A stretch of 64,000 bases of DNA from Patiria pectinifera (Eukaryota; Echinodermata; Asteroidea; Valvatida; Asterinidae). The stretch is taken from assembly GCA_029964075.1 (NCBI GenBank), contig CM057149.1, forward strand, positions 16,258,197 to 16,322,196, given 5' to 3'. The notes below the pieces were generated by a model. The model made no database searches. It had not been told where the DNA came from and saw only the letters and a program-made list of their open reading frames with translations. Below, in pieces: positions 1-12,059 of the stretch; positions within the stretch are counted from its first letter, which is position 1; the number at the start of each line of letters is the position of its first letter. The position numbers were made by a program, and so were the translations under genes.

Positions 1-298
1 ACCATAGGTCCTTGATCGAACGTGCCCTTGGATGAGGATGAAGACCGTTTCTCAAACCTGGGCTTCATTGTCGTATTGGCTACATGCTCAATCTTTCGGA
101 CTGACTTCGAAGATTCAGGCTTGTTATTGGTCAGTTAAAGCGGACGTACAGACAGCAACATGACAAAGCCTTTCAATGCATGAATTTTCCAATTAAGCTA
201 TTAATTGTAGAACCAAAGACACTATACCGTGCATGTGACGAAGATGTGATTTTTAAGTATTGCAACCAGACTATAATGTGTGCCGACAGGGAGCCTAA

Positions 299-375
299 TT
301 TGCATACGTTTCAATATTTTTGGATACGCAATTCATCCAATACCACTGCTCGACACCCGGGGAACGAGGTTCATG
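299..375. repeat. Divergent copy of a dispersed repeat
   Basis: The run from 'tttgcatacgt' through 'caataccactg' to 'gacacccggggaacgagg' resembles the better copies near 9730-9850 and 10460-10567, which read 'tttgcatacgtgttc', 'ccaataccagg', 'gacaccctggg' and 'acgaggttg' in the same order. It lies just upstream of the solitary transporter exon at 398. It is more diverged than the other two copies. Confidence 0.5.
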
Positions 376-397
376 CATATTTGTTTTTGCTTGACAG

Positions 398-500
398 AGA
401 TTGACACAAACCATCAACATGTTTGTCAATACCGTACTGAGGGTGTCCTCGGCCGTAGTGGTCAACGCCATTGTCATGCCGATCTTCATCGCGTTCTTCG
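398..500 (+). CDS. Solitary SUR-type ABCC exon (exon-20 homologue), truncated by N run
   Basis: An acceptor (cttgacag, AG at 396-397) is followed by an open frame that reads RLTQTINMF, then VSSAVVVNAIVMPIFIAFF. About two thirds of its 34 residues match the start of exon 20 of gene A at 37331, and it opens in the same phase, so it encodes part of the second transmembrane domain. It runs straight into the N block, so the 3' end and donor are not visible. It is the only transporter exon on the plus strand. I see no exon-19 homologue before it and no exon-21 homologue at 1001-1600. It may be a stranded duplicate, part of an inverted gene hidden by the gap, or a mis-joined contig. The family assignment is firm; whether it is functional is unknown. 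Confidence 0.6.
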
Positions 501-1000
501 NNNNNNNNNNNNNNNNNNNNNNNNNNNNNNNNNNNNNNNNNNNNNNNNNNNNNNNNNNNNNNNNNNNNNNNNNNNNNNNNNNNNNNNNNNNNNNNNNNNN
601 NNNNNNNNNNNNNNNNNNNNNNNNNNNNNNNNNNNNNNNNNNNNNNNNNNNNNNNNNNNNNNNNNNNNNNNNNNNNNNNNNNNNNNNNNNNNNNNNNNNN
701 NNNNNNNNNNNNNNNNNNNNNNNNNNNNNNNNNNNNNNNNNNNNNNNNNNNNNNNNNNNNNNNNNNNNNNNNNNNNNNNNNNNNNNNNNNNNNNNNNNNN
801 NNNNNNNNNNNNNNNNNNNNNNNNNNNNNNNNNNNNNNNNNNNNNNNNNNNNNNNNNNNNNNNNNNNNNNNNNNNNNNNNNNNNNNNNNNNNNNNNNNNN
901 NNNNNNNNNNNNNNNNNNNNNNNNNNNNNNNNNNNNNNNNNNNNNNNNNNNNNNNNNNNNNNNNNNNNNNNNNNNNNNNNNNNNNNNNNNNNNNNNNNNN
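501..1000. other. Run of exactly 500 N
   Basis: There is no sequence here. The block starts at 501 and ends at 1000. It cuts the transporter exon at 398-500 and may hide the next exon of the PLP-enzyme gene, whose visible part ends at 1586. Confidence 0.99.
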
Positions 1001-1585
1001 ATCACCTCAGGTTGCTGGTTTTTACCACACCACTCGAAGCAGTCAATATTTGTATAGTATTCTTCTTCCGAATGATCATAAATCTGCAGCATCTTCGCTT
1101 GGGCACCCGGCATACAGCATCAATGACATTCAAGCATCCTTCACATCTCTTTGTTGCCACTAATAACATATTTTTTTCCAGCTCACTGTAACTGAAATTT
1201 TGTGGGGTTTTGGAGCCGTACTTACTTATTTAATTTTTATTTAATTTTTATACCCTTACAAGGCTATTTGCCAGGACTCTTCCTGTATACTCCAAAATCT
1301 TACATACTGCTGTAAACTAGAGATACTGAAGAAGAAAAAAACCCAGCATGGACATGGCAAGACAGATAGCTTGAATTCTCAGAACAAAAAACAGCAAAAT
1401 ATGTTAAATGTTAAACTGCGGACTATTCACAGGGAAATATCTAGTTCAAGTCAGATTTGAAAGTATAACTAAAAGGATTGGGGTAACATAGCATCTTCGT
1501 ACAGAATACTAAGCATGCGATTGATGTGTGTAAACCGAAACAAATAGGAAATAAACAATTAAACAAGTAAGCGTCTGTCCCTTAC
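1001..1585. other. Non-coding stretch beside the gap
   Basis: This is AT-rich DNA, presumably intron of the PLP-enzyme gene. I find no lysine-containing 'TKY' exon here and no transporter exon on the plus strand. A short open minus-strand frame at 1001-1113 resembles no family I know. Confidence 0.5.
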
Positions 1586-4500
1586 CAACTGTGTATGGAA
1601 ATGTCCACTCCAAGCTCTAGAGGGCGCTGCAGATACGGTGAGCCGAAGGTGGAGTCCACTATGCTGATCGCCGAGGGAACGGTCCTGGCGACATCGGCAA
1701 AGGCCTTCAAGTCGAGGACGTCCAAGCAGGGGTTGCATGGGGTCTCACCGTAAAATATCTGAGGAAAAAGTCCAGCAATGCAAGGAATATTTTGATGAAC
1801 ATTTGTAACTGTTTGAGTTTGGCTCACTATGCAAAGTGTATTTTCCCTGAAACAACTGTTTGTTAATGAAGTCCGTGGAGAAATATCTGAAAAGTCTATG
1901 GAATACTGAATATATTTGATACTTTTGAATTTTTGATTTGGATTATAAAATATGGTAGTGATTTTTTTGTTTCAACAACAGAGAGCATGTTTTGAAACCA
2001 GAGTGTGCCAAAAAAGTGCAACATTTAGAAAACAAATAATTAAACTGTTTAATTTTTTGCCGCAATTCAATTATATATTACTTTAAGGCCTGACTATTTC
2101 TCAATCCACTCCTTTTTACCCCATTCCATTTGGGTTCCTAGATCTAGGAAAGGGTGTAAATTTTACTTGTGCCACTCTCACCTGGACATGCTGAATCTGG
2201 GTTAAATAGGCATTGAATACACCCATGGGCGTCGCCAAGATTTTTTTTCGGGGGGGGGGGCAAAACACATTTACCCCCAAATCCTTGTACTTTCCGTAGC
2301 ATATCCCACCCCACTCCCATTGACACCCCTGCAGACGCCCATTTTATTCAATGTGTATTACATTAAAAGCAAATATGACTTCACACCTCTTTTAATTTTT
2401 TGTGTGCTTATTTCTTCCTTGTTTAATTGTTTTTGCTTTTCGGGGGCGCCCCCTTGCCCCATACTGGTGACGCCGTTGGTGACATCACAAATGAGAGTGG
2501 CCCAAGTAGGGGGTGAATTGAGAAATACTCAGGTTTTAATGTAATATATAATTTCACTGAAGAAAAAAACGGTTAACAGTTTTAATTATTTGTTTTCTGA
2601 ATGTTGCACTTTTTTGAGCAAACTCTGTATTTTAGTAGCTGAAACTTTAATTCGTCAAATGCTACAAGCAGGAGATGTTTTTAAATGCGTGTTTTGCGCA
2701 CTGTACATTTACAATACGTTGCTGAAAAGCAGCCCCGAATTATTCTTCCAGTAATATGGAATTTGTTTTTTTGGCGCAAGCAGAAATTTGAACACTCAAT
2801 TGAAACCCCCAAATTGAGTCAGCACTGTTGAGTTGAACAAAACTTCATCTCAAATTAATTTCGATTTCCTTTACAAACCTAAAACACGAGGAAAATACAT
2901 GAGCCACATGTGATGAAACCCTTGAAATAAAAGGAGAATAAAAGAAAATACGGGACACATATCGTTGATAATTACCTTGGTGTTTGGTTTGATAGCATTT
3001 TTGTACCCCTCAATGTCGCATGCTTTGACGAACGTCACCTCAATGCCGTAGTTTGGCAGCATGCTTTTCATCAAGGCATACGTACCAGAGTACACAGGAT
3101 CTGGCGCAATCTGAGATGGAGGGGCACAAAAAAACAATGAAAAGATTAGCCAACGAGAAAAGGTTGTCTTTGGTCGGTTTTAAGATAGAAATGAAGTGTC
3201 AACCTAAAGCACCTTTGACAGACATGACAGAAGCCAATGATATCAAGAGTTGTCAGCGCTTCGGTTATACAGGTTGTCCAACAAAAACACCTTAACAGTC
3301 GAATGGGACATGTTTTTAGAAAACTAGGGGTCGTATTCAACATCGTGTCTAATATATTGCTGAGTAGGTTTAGTTGGTTTCATTAGAATGTTTACTTCAA
3401 AAGATACAGCAATCACAAATCGGGACTTGAAAAACCACTTGTGCCCGCTGTTTTAGTTATCAAGTTTACAGATCGAAGCCGGTAGACTAAGTCACTAGTT
3501 ACTCTTGAACAAAGGAAATAAATCCTTTGTGTGTTTCTGTAACTGCGCTTTCTCAGTTTTAAGGAAAGTTGCCCAAGACGATTTTCAACCCTTGAGTTTG
3601 ATGAAGCATAGCGTTTGTTTCAATGCATCGATTTGAATGAAATTGATATGGTAAGTTGGTTATCTGACTTTAAGAGGTAATTTGAAAATATTCTAAAACT
3701 CGCATGCAATATACCTTTATTAATTGGTTTTCGACTGGTTCTTTTTGGGACAAGCTGGATACCTGTTTTGTACATATCTTATACAGTTGAAATCAGACAA
3801 CAGGAACATTCAATATTTATTACAAAATGCTACAATCGAATATTTAATCGAATAATGAATGTTTTCCATTCGTGCAGTGGTGGGAATATTATCATTCGTT
3901 GAAAGATGGAATGTTCCATTCAACTCGGCTTCGCCTCGTTGAATGGATCATCTTTCAACTCATGAAAATATTCTCACTATTGCACTCATAAACATTCATT
4001 ATTTGTATACTAATGCTCGATTTATTAGTTATATCTCAACTCTCAAGCACTGCACTCTTAACACTTTTTTCGTTTCCCCTCAACTTGATACTTTGCTTTA
4101 TAGTTGCCCGGGGAAAGGAACATATTTTGAAATTGAAGGATACACAGGATTTTGAAGGAATGTAGGATGAAGTTACACAATTTCTCCTTAAAAATTGCCA
4201 AAACCCAAAACAGCCCCTTAAGGACTGGTGTATATCTCCTCTAAGTGAAATAACCATAAGTGCAATGTGAAGCATGATTCCTAAAGTTTCGAAGGTTAAA
4301 CACATACGGGTCTCCATCAAATTATAAGGTCTACATCAAAGGCCATTATATCGATAGTGTATTACCACATGGTCGCCGGTTTTCAGCAGGGTCAGTAGAG
4401 TGGTTGTAATGGCTCCCATGCCGCAGGAGAACACCAACGTGCCAACACCGCCCTCAAGTGTATTGATGGCGAGAGCGGCTGACTCGCAGGAGTGGTTCGC

Positions 4501-5904
4501 GCTCCTGCTGTAGATATAGCCGTCCTGAGAACGAATAAACCAGACATGCACTTACTATTAATAAACCTATATTTTTTTTTAGGAGAAGGGGAAATGGCTA
4601 TTCAGGTCTGCTTTTCTCTTTTCTTCGGCGTTCCATTTTTTTTTTAAACTTTGAAATCAATTATCGTCATATAATCCACAATTTCTATTATTCCATACAT
4701 TTATCAGCGAGCAAAGAACTGCTCTGACAATCAAACTCAATATTTTGCTGCATAATGGTTGATGCCACACAATAAACACACTGTGTGTCGCAGTTTTTTA
4801 TCTAAATCTTTTCCCTCAGAATATTAATTTGGAAAGCAAAATTCAAAGATATGCCAAACATGAAGTTGGTTAATTCATGTACGACACGTGTATAATTTTG
4901 CCTTGACATGAAACCATTTTACAGTAGCGAATTAAATTAAAGTTTCAATATTCAATTAACACAAACTGGAAGAAAGGTACTGCTTACGTTATTAAAAATA
5001 TATGTACATTTTTGCGTGTTGCTATTTTCTGTGACTTTTTTTGGCTATTAATTAATTTTTTTTGGGGGGGGGGAGGGGGAGGGGTGGGTGTACAAAATCT
5101 TTGCAAACTGGGCGTTTGAAATGAATACGTTTCAAATGGGACTGTTTCGGAAAAAAACTTGGTTTTTTTCCCAACCAAATCATTTTATCTGCCGTTCGCC
5201 AATGACTTTGTCCGCATGTTTTGATTGAGTACATGAACAATTTCCTGAGAACGCCCGATCATGTTCTGCAAATAAATGTCCAAAAAATTCAAATACCATG
5301 AGCAAAGTCATCAAACATATGATTAAATACCACTTAAATGTACTGAAAACACAAAACATTAAAACTTCAGTTAAAAGGAATGACTGTATGAATACTGTAC
5401 AAGCCCAACAAAACTTAAACAATTCTTTCAGCAGCCTATACTTTACGTAAATGTAATTTGACCCAAATATTACAAACATAAATTTGCATAAGTGGTACTT
5501 ATAAAGGACATTTACACACCTCTCCTTGGGGTCATAGCGTTTCGTCTTACAATTCGCAACCAAATTTCATGGCACTGCACAGCTTTGCTACAAGGTACTG
5601 CGACAGTTACAAATTGACAGGAGACTAGACCTAGCTCTGAATAACTTACTCTTAAACATTCCACGTACTCATCCACTTTGCTGATGCTGAACGTCGTGGC
5701 CACACTGATGGATGGCACCAGGGGCGTTGTCAACTCCAGGCCCTTCAGCTTGGACTGGGAGCACACGGCCTTCGTCTCAAGACGTGTCTCCGAGTCAAAA
5801 CTGTGCATGTCCTCATCCCGACGCAGCTCTGTCTTCGGGTCCTTGACTCCGCCTGAATCTTGGAAGCTGGAGGGAACCCTCCGAGGTTTTGGAGCATTTT
5901 CCAT
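1586..5904 (-). CDS. Cys/Met-metabolism PLP-dependent enzyme (gamma-lyase-like), 5' part
   Basis: Four phase-consistent exons are visible: 5904-5650, 4524-4366, 3110-2976 and 1758-1586, giving 240 residues plus two bases. The family (cystathionine gamma-lyase, methionine gamma-lyase, cystathionine gamma-synthase) normally has about 400 residues, so the C-terminal part is missing. Family hallmarks are YSRSANHS (Y90-S97), the cofactor-binding loop SCGMGAI (118-124), YGETPCNP (186-193) and IVDSTFGSPYLQRPLELG, whose D218 should contact the pyridine nitrogen of PLP. The exon due next, with the Schiff-base lysine (usually S-A-T-K-Y), is not visible and may lie in the N block or beyond the window. 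The start is the first ATG of the opening exon. The 60-residue leader before the conserved core is rich in charged residues. By family these are cytosolic enzymes that cleave or build thioether amino acids. Which substrate this one uses cannot be decided here. Confidence 0.85.
2009..2627. repeat. Foldback element with about 165-bp inverted arms
   Basis: The left arm begins 'caaaaaagtgcaacattta' near 2009 and runs to about 2190. The right arm, 2461-2627, is its imperfect reverse complement and ends 'gaatgttgcacttttttg'. The G/C-rich element at 2224-2480 sits between the arms. It lies in an intron of the PLP-enzyme gene. Confidence 0.7.
2224..2480. mobile_element. G/C-rich MITE with GGCGTCGCC-type ends
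   Basis: One end is 'catgggcgtcgccaag' and the other 'ctggtgacgccgttgg', roughly inverted repeats, with poly-G and poly-C tracts just inside. The same end type occurs at 29643-29879, 36006-36283 and 37444-37761, so this is a small non-autonomous family, probably hAT-like by analogy with the last copy. Confidence 0.55.
3857..4005. repeat. Near-palindromic hairpin element
   Basis: The arms pair around a centre near 3932 (ctcggcttcgcctcg). The left side has 'gaatgttttccattcgtgca' and 'gttgaaagatggaat'. The right side has 'gttgaatggatcatctttca', 'aatattctcactattgcac' and 'aaacattc'. As RNA or single-stranded DNA it would form a long hairpin. Confidence 0.65.
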
Positions 5905-6282
5905 CCTTGGGGTTTTTGGAATGTGCCTGATGTTGCGAGGGGCTCAAGATCTGCATTTTGTTCCACAAATATCAAAAGCCTCACAAGCATGGTCCAAATA
6001 GTTGCTGTCCGAATATTTTAGGCCGGAATTTGTCCCCACCAAAAAGATATATGTTCACACAATTATTAAACCGTCGTAAAAATCAGTCAATATTTATATT
6101 TAAATATTAATCCCTATGACCAGTATGACACAATGTCACAACTGCGAGAACTCGCTTGTTAGACAAAAAACGTCTGAAACTTGAAGAAAGAACAAAAACA
6201 AAACAAAACACTGGACACCTATATTAAAAGATGCTACGGTGTCTGTCTTATGTATGTCTTTCACGGAAGTAGCGGTCACACA

Positions 6283-6319
6283 ACCGGAAGTGAAAGGTCA
6301 CACATGATGTCTGACGTAA
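6283..6319. promoter_or_regulatory. Possible promoter motifs upstream of PLP-enzyme gene
   Basis: About 380 bp upstream of the ATG at 5904 lie an ETS-type core (accggaagt, 6283-6291), an AGGTCA half-site (6295-6300) and a CRE-like tgacgtaa (6312-6319). These are short common words, so this is only a candidate. No TATA box or transcription start can be placed. Confidence 0.2.
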
Positions 6320-7215
6320 AATTTGCTTCCACTGCAAGGTGCTACACACATGATCTCTGATGTAAATGCATCCAGTGCACGTGCGTGCTGAATGGTAGAT
6401 ATATGACCCTCATATTACCAACTTTGAAATCATAGTTTGGGACGTGAAAACAATTATGTATTCCCTTTATTTTGCCTTCTTGGCAAATGTCTTTCTTTCA
6501 AACTTTCAATACTTAAATATTATACATTCAAATAAATTACAACACACATGCTAAAACAGACATGCTAAAGCAAATATGGCAAAATTGAACGTCGATCGTA
6601 CTATATGAATTATGTATTTCGAAACATGATTGTATTCAGTAAATTGAGGGCGCACTGCTAGCAACCAAATACAACGACGAAAAACTCCTGTTCGTCGAAA
6701 ATCTGTCAAATTTTCGCTCCAAATTGTGGATTATCCCAATCACGGTTTCAATAGTAGGTGGTAAAGGCAGTCTCTTTGTAGCTGATGTGCTTCGTGGGAT
6801 AATGAATAATTCAGATATTTCGGGGGACTTATCGATCAAAGACAATCAAGAAAATGTCTGTTTGGTCAGATCAAGGGCCCCCTGGCCGATTGCCGTAGAT
6901 TTGTGTTGTTTATTTACCTCGAAATTTCTTTTTTTTCACTGACAACTTTTTCAAAGCTGCAAACAATACAAACTTTTCGACTGCACCCAGCTATCGGTGG
7001 CCGAGCGAAGCGTGGCATCCCGATTGTTGAAAGAAAAACAAACCTTATGACTTTCCCAAAGTAATCTAAAAGTTTCATTCTCGTATTAAACTATAACAAT
7101 ACTGGAAAGCAATAAAGCCTGGCCTGATGTGAAGAATTAACAACGTCACCCTGAGGTCGCAGCTTTAGTGCTAGCGCCGATTTGTTGAAAGTACGATTGC
7201 GCGTTCAAGAGTATA

Positions 7216-7820
7216 CAGGGTGCCCCAAAAATGTCCCTGTAGAGGGTTTACAGAATTCTCCTAATTTGTGAAAAAAATACAAACTCAATTATGGAATTGA
7301 TCAGCCGAAACAAATTTGTATTGGATTCGGTTCAGTGGTTTTGAAACAAAGGCCATTAATGTAACTCCAGTCCAGTCTGCTCCATTCCAATTTTGACAAT
7401 ACATACATTGAGAGCGTTCACAATGTGTTTCTGTTTTCTCAGGCCTGCCCCTGCCCGATGTTCTGATTAACTTTGAACGGTTATAACAGGTGTTTGAGAC
7501 ACTCCTTTATTTACGTAACAAATAGCCACAGTCAACAATGAGAAATGTCAATAAAAGTATGCCTCCTGTTTAGTTTAGTAATTTAATCAAAAAGCCAATT
7601 TAAGCTAAAGGTGCTTGGAATTATGCAAAACAGTACCGTGTTACATACTAGCCTTTATTCGGAAACAGGTGAACCGCATCCGATGGAAATTTTACAGAAA
7701 AGAGTGCAATAAATATGATTCACAATTTGTAAGAAAAGTAGAAATAACATTTCATTTTTTTCCCTTCAAATTCTGCTGCAATCCTGAGAGGGACATTTTT
7801 TTTTTATTGGGGTCCCCCTG
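7216..7820. mobile_element. Tc1/mariner-like non-autonomous element
   Basis: The ends are cagggtgccccaaaaatgtc and the imperfect inverse 'ggggtccccctg', each flanked by TA as in Tc1/mariner insertions (TA at 7214-7215 and 7821-7822). The left interior (7226-7375) also has an inverted match just outside the right end (about 7826-7985, including 'ggcctttgtttcaaaaccac'), so two elements or a rearranged dimer may be present. No transposase frame remains. Confidence 0.6.
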
Positions 7821-8179
7821 TACAAGTGGACTAGTGTTACACATGGCCTTTGTTTCAAAACCACTAAACCGAATCCGACAAAAACAAGAAAAAAAAATTT
7901 GGGCTCATCAATTCTATAATTGAATTTGAAATTTGTTTTCATAAATTAGGAGAATTCTGTAGAATCTCCACCGAAACTACACCGAAACTACTCCACGAGA
8001 TAAAACAGTCAATATTTGTTTTATAATTAATTAAATATTTGTTTTTTAATTATTAGGCTTTGGGATATTTCAATTTTCTTGTTGATGGCTGTTGGAGCAG
8101 GAGAGTAGACCTGCATAAATTTGACGTATTGAACAAGAGAGGGCGCTACTTGTGAAGTGCAGTTCAGTAAATAGCTAGC

Positions 8180-8640
8180 TGTGTGTCAACAAACATGGAG
8201 TGATACCATAATTTGCACGACACATGTGAGCTTGAGTCATTTCAAGCTACAATCCCGGCCAAAATGGTTGGGACACTTGGAAATAACCTTAGCCTCCAAC
8301 GGTCACCAACTCCCCCGCTCCCCCGGTCAATGTTGTTCTCTTCAGCGGATGGAGCACACACCGCGCAATGAGAGACAAGCGAGATTTGGCCAGGATTGTA
8401 GACTGGGTTTAACCCGGGTAGGGTAGCTGTAAAGGTTCATCCTGACTGGGTGGAATGGGAGCTGCACTACGACCGGGAAAAAGCGCCATTGGTCCACAGC
8501 ACCGGTACTACCCGACTACGTACAGGACTGACCCCGACGGCCATCTCATACAGACACATACCCCGGACATGCCGGAGCTGTGAATGGACCCAAATCGGTA
8601 ACTGTCGTTACATCATTGTGATAACATTCTGAGACAGAGT
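8180..8640. other. G+C-richer block, possible old transposon fragment
   Basis: This stretch has clearly higher G+C than its AT-rich surroundings and two short open frames (8181-8426, 8450-8632). Neither resembles a protein I recognise. A degraded mobile element is my best guess. Confidence 0.25.
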
Positions 8641-9544
8641 AATGATCATTGATCGCCATTGTGGAATATTATTATCCTAGTTGCAAGATTTGAGTTTTGT
8701 TTATGCTTTTGTGAGATTGTCAAATATTATTTTGGAGTAAAACGACCCTTTCTATTTTGTATTTGTTTTGTACCCTGTGCTAGCTTCACATATGCCACTT
8801 TTGTTATCACACACGAATACAAATCACAACATGTGAAGGTATATAAATGCATGTGCATGTATACAGTTAATTTCTGGTTTTGAGTTATTTGGTTGTAACT
8901 GCATGGTTTTCTTTTCCCTGTTTTCTGGTTCATTGTGATTAATTATACTTTGTTTTTTATGACTGCATTGCTTTAACTTGGTTTGGAGATTTCTTTTGCA
9001 TATTTTGCTGATTTTGCAGTTGAGCTTCTGTGAAGTAATTGAGTTGAGACTTTGCTTTTGAGATATTAATTTGTGCATGTCCTCAGTTACTATTTAAATA
9101 TTTTGTTTATTTTGTTATTTATTATATAGGTAATTCAACTTCGTTCATTTAATTTGGTTGATTGTTTATTTGTTCATTGATTGGTTTTGGTTTAGTTCTT
9201 TTGTTATAAATAGTTATTATAATTCATTTGATTTGATTTGTCCTTGTTGATCATGTCTTTCATCCCGGGGTGGACTAGCGACCCATAGCCAAAACTTTTG
9301 TTTCCCTTTCCTTTTGGGGGGATTTCCAACCTCGTCCCCAGTGCTTACTTTATTTCCAACACGATTTCCAATAGTAAACCCAGGATAGGAAACTTTCTTC
9401 CTGTATCCTGATTCGATACCGCAATTGGCTAGTAATGGATTTTTATCGTGTACTTGGTGTTGTTATTCACAACGTGCAGTACGTGTTTTCGCGATCATTC
9501 GTCCACGCCTTCTCGAAAATATCAATTTCCTTTCCAATTTGTTA

Positions 9545-9852
9545 ATATTAATATGAAATGTGATACTGCATATTGTTTCGTTAAGATCGTAACAGTTTAA
9601 TTGAATAAAAATCGTGTTTTCGTAACTCACGCCATGCTCGCGCTGCTACGAATTGACTCTGTTTTTACCCCAGACACCGCATACAAAAACAAACGCTAAT
9701 GTAACGCACATACAGGCACCAGACTATTTCCTCATTTGCATACGTGTTCAAAAATGTTGCACATGCAAATGATCCAATACCAGGGTGAGAGAGCAGGTAG
9801 TGATGGGCGCGTACTGCTAGACACCCTGGGTACGAGGTTGGGAGATTCCTGT
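9545..9852. repeat. Dispersed repeat, copy 1 of a tandem pair
   Basis: It shares 'atgaaatgtgatactgcata', 'tttaccccag', 'caccgcatacaaaaacaaac', 'catttgcatacgtgttcaaa' and 'gatccaataccagggtgaga' in the same order with 10285-10567. A third, weaker copy is at 299-375. Confidence 0.75.
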
Positions 9853-10284
9853 CTTCGCATGACAATGACCCCAAAGGTCATCAAAATTTCCCACACGTAC
9901 AGCTTGCACGTGAGCGTAATGCTGTATAGAAAGCAACGCCTCACAGTGTGCAACTACAAATTGAATACAAAATCTACGTGTAAAAGTTGTCACACGCGGG
10001 TTCTGTGAATCAAAGTTTAGGCAACAAAATTTATCCAAAATCAATGCAAATTGGTCTACTCCAAGATTAATCCCCAGTTTCAGTTACTTCTGTGATCCGT
10101 TACGATACCCACTGTTCATTCATTTCACCCAGACCATGATTTAAAAGCAACATAAAAACGGGATATTTACCGGATCGTTTCTGGCTATCCTGCACTTATT
10201 TCATGCAGAGTGCATAAGAGAACTGCACTTTCTAAAAAGGGCACCCTCTTGGGATCAGAGGTTGACACTCAAAGTGGGACCCTC

Positions 10285-10567
10285 ACATTATTATGAAATG
10301 TGATACTGCATATTGGTGGGATGAGATTTTAACATTTTTACATTCGAAAACATTCATATTTTCGTAACTCGGCGCGACGAATCGATTATGTGTTTACCCC
10401 AGCCACCGCATACAAAAACAAACGCTAATGTAATGCACATGCAGGCGCATGACTTTTCCGCATTTGCATACGTGTTCAAAAATCGTTCACATGCAAATGA
10501 TCCAATACCAGGGTGAGAGATCAGGTATAAGTGGGCGCGTAAGCTCGACACCCTGGGAACGAGGTTG
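10285..10567. repeat. Dispersed repeat, copy 2 of a tandem pair
   Basis: This is the partner of 9545-9852 in direct orientation about 740 bp away, ending 'cgacaccctgggaacgaggt'. No coding capacity is seen. Confidence 0.75.
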
Positions 10568-11582
10568 ATACAAAGGCATATTCCAGTTAATCCCTGTATA
10601 TCTTTGCTTTTGAAGATCTCGACCCGGGACTCCTAGCGATCCAGCAACTTCACCACAGAAAGGACCAGCTTTGTTCAGGTTCACACTGTTACACTTTGGA
10701 CATGATAACCAGTACATTCTCTCCCAGAATACTTTACAATTTGACTGAACACAAAATGCAAATTTTATGAATTCCAAAGGGAAATACACACCCTCAAAAT
10801 ATGGTACTTACCACAAGTCGGAACCGGTAGTACGGGGAGTAAATAATAGACGGGATCGTTCCAGTCTCTCCGCTATATGTTCTTTCCTTATCAGGGGTAG
10901 GGCCCTCGAACTTTGCTCGAACCACTCATTTTTGGGGTTGATATAACCTTTGATTCTTTTCAAAGACGGCCTAATATTCTTACTTTGTTTGAATTTGTTT
11001 AATACATGTACTGTGTCGACAATTAACTCTGACAGGTCCGGGCTATTTTGATAATCTCTCAGCCGGTGGGGGGGGGGGGGATTCCGGCCCCCCATAAGAT
11101 ATCGGCCATCGACTGACGAAAAATGTTGACAATCGGTACATGCATAGAACAACTTATCATGAACATACACAAGAAATTTCATGACTATAGCTCAAAGGGT
11201 TTTGGAATTACGGCTAATTAATTATTCATATACATGAATGGTAATTCTGCTCTGTGTTCACAAAGTCTATGGAGAAATTCAGTTTTCACGGCATGTAGCG
11301 CCGGAATCAATTTGGCTTCTAAATCTATGAAAATGAGCGGGAAAACCGCAAATTTGGTTTTTGCGTGCCTAACGCTAGGGGCGTCCTTCCTTTCACCTTT
11401 TTTTTTTAAGCAGACTGTCCTATCTTCCCCTATATACGGTCTGTACACGTGAATTTTAAGATATTTTTGAGCAAATCTTCTGAAGCCTGCTGGCGTTTGT
11501 CCCCATTTTTAAAATAACGTGACCAACAAACAAGAATACTGTGCTTTCATTGGTTAGTTTTAAAAAGATTAAAATTTTTTTA

Positions 11583-11730
11583 GCTCAGCACGTAGCTCAG
11601 GTTGACCGTTCACAGTGAGTTTTTCGCCTCGGGAGGCGAAAAAATCGAACAGGCGAGATATTTGCCTCGCGACCTCGCGAGGCAGAAAACTCACCGCACA
11701 CGGGGATATTTCGTGAGCTACGTGCTGAGC
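11583..11730. repeat. Inverted-repeat element with 17-bp perfect termini
   Basis: The termini are gctcagcacgtagctca (11583-11599) and its exact inverse tgagctacgtgctgagc (11714-11730). Inside them, 'gtgagtttttcgcctc' and 'gaggcagaaaactcac' also pair, so the whole 148 bp can fold into a hairpin. Confidence 0.75.
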
Positions 11731-12059
11731 AAACGGCCTCGAATGACTTTTTGCTCGGCACGTTCCTCTCGTGTGCCGTGCAGAGAAACTTGGCCCTTGC
11801 ACATCAGCTAATATAGTATTAGAATGACTGGAAAGGTTTTATTTTGCTTTAAATTGTACATGTTGTTCTATTTTACATTGTGGAATATTCCTTCCTCTAT
11901 GGTTACATCAGGCTCAACGATGTACAACTACATGTAACAACTTATAAGTTTTCATCTTAAAGGGAATGTACAACAATTGCTTTTGCTGCTATTTTCAGAA
12001 ATAAATGGATTTGGAGAATGAGCATGTTATAGCAAATATTGTTAAACTGACTTGTTTTA

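Noticed and set aside
1001-1113. Minus-strand open segment next to the gap, as a PLP-enzyme exon
   Set aside because: It does not resemble any part of that family and lacks the expected lysine motif.
280-1191. Reading frames running through the N block
   Set aside because: They are open only because N codons are not counted as stops. Only the exon at 398-500 has family support.
8181-8632. Two short plus-strand reading frames as a gene
   Set aside because: No recognisable domain and no convincing splice or start context; best seen as part of an old transposon.
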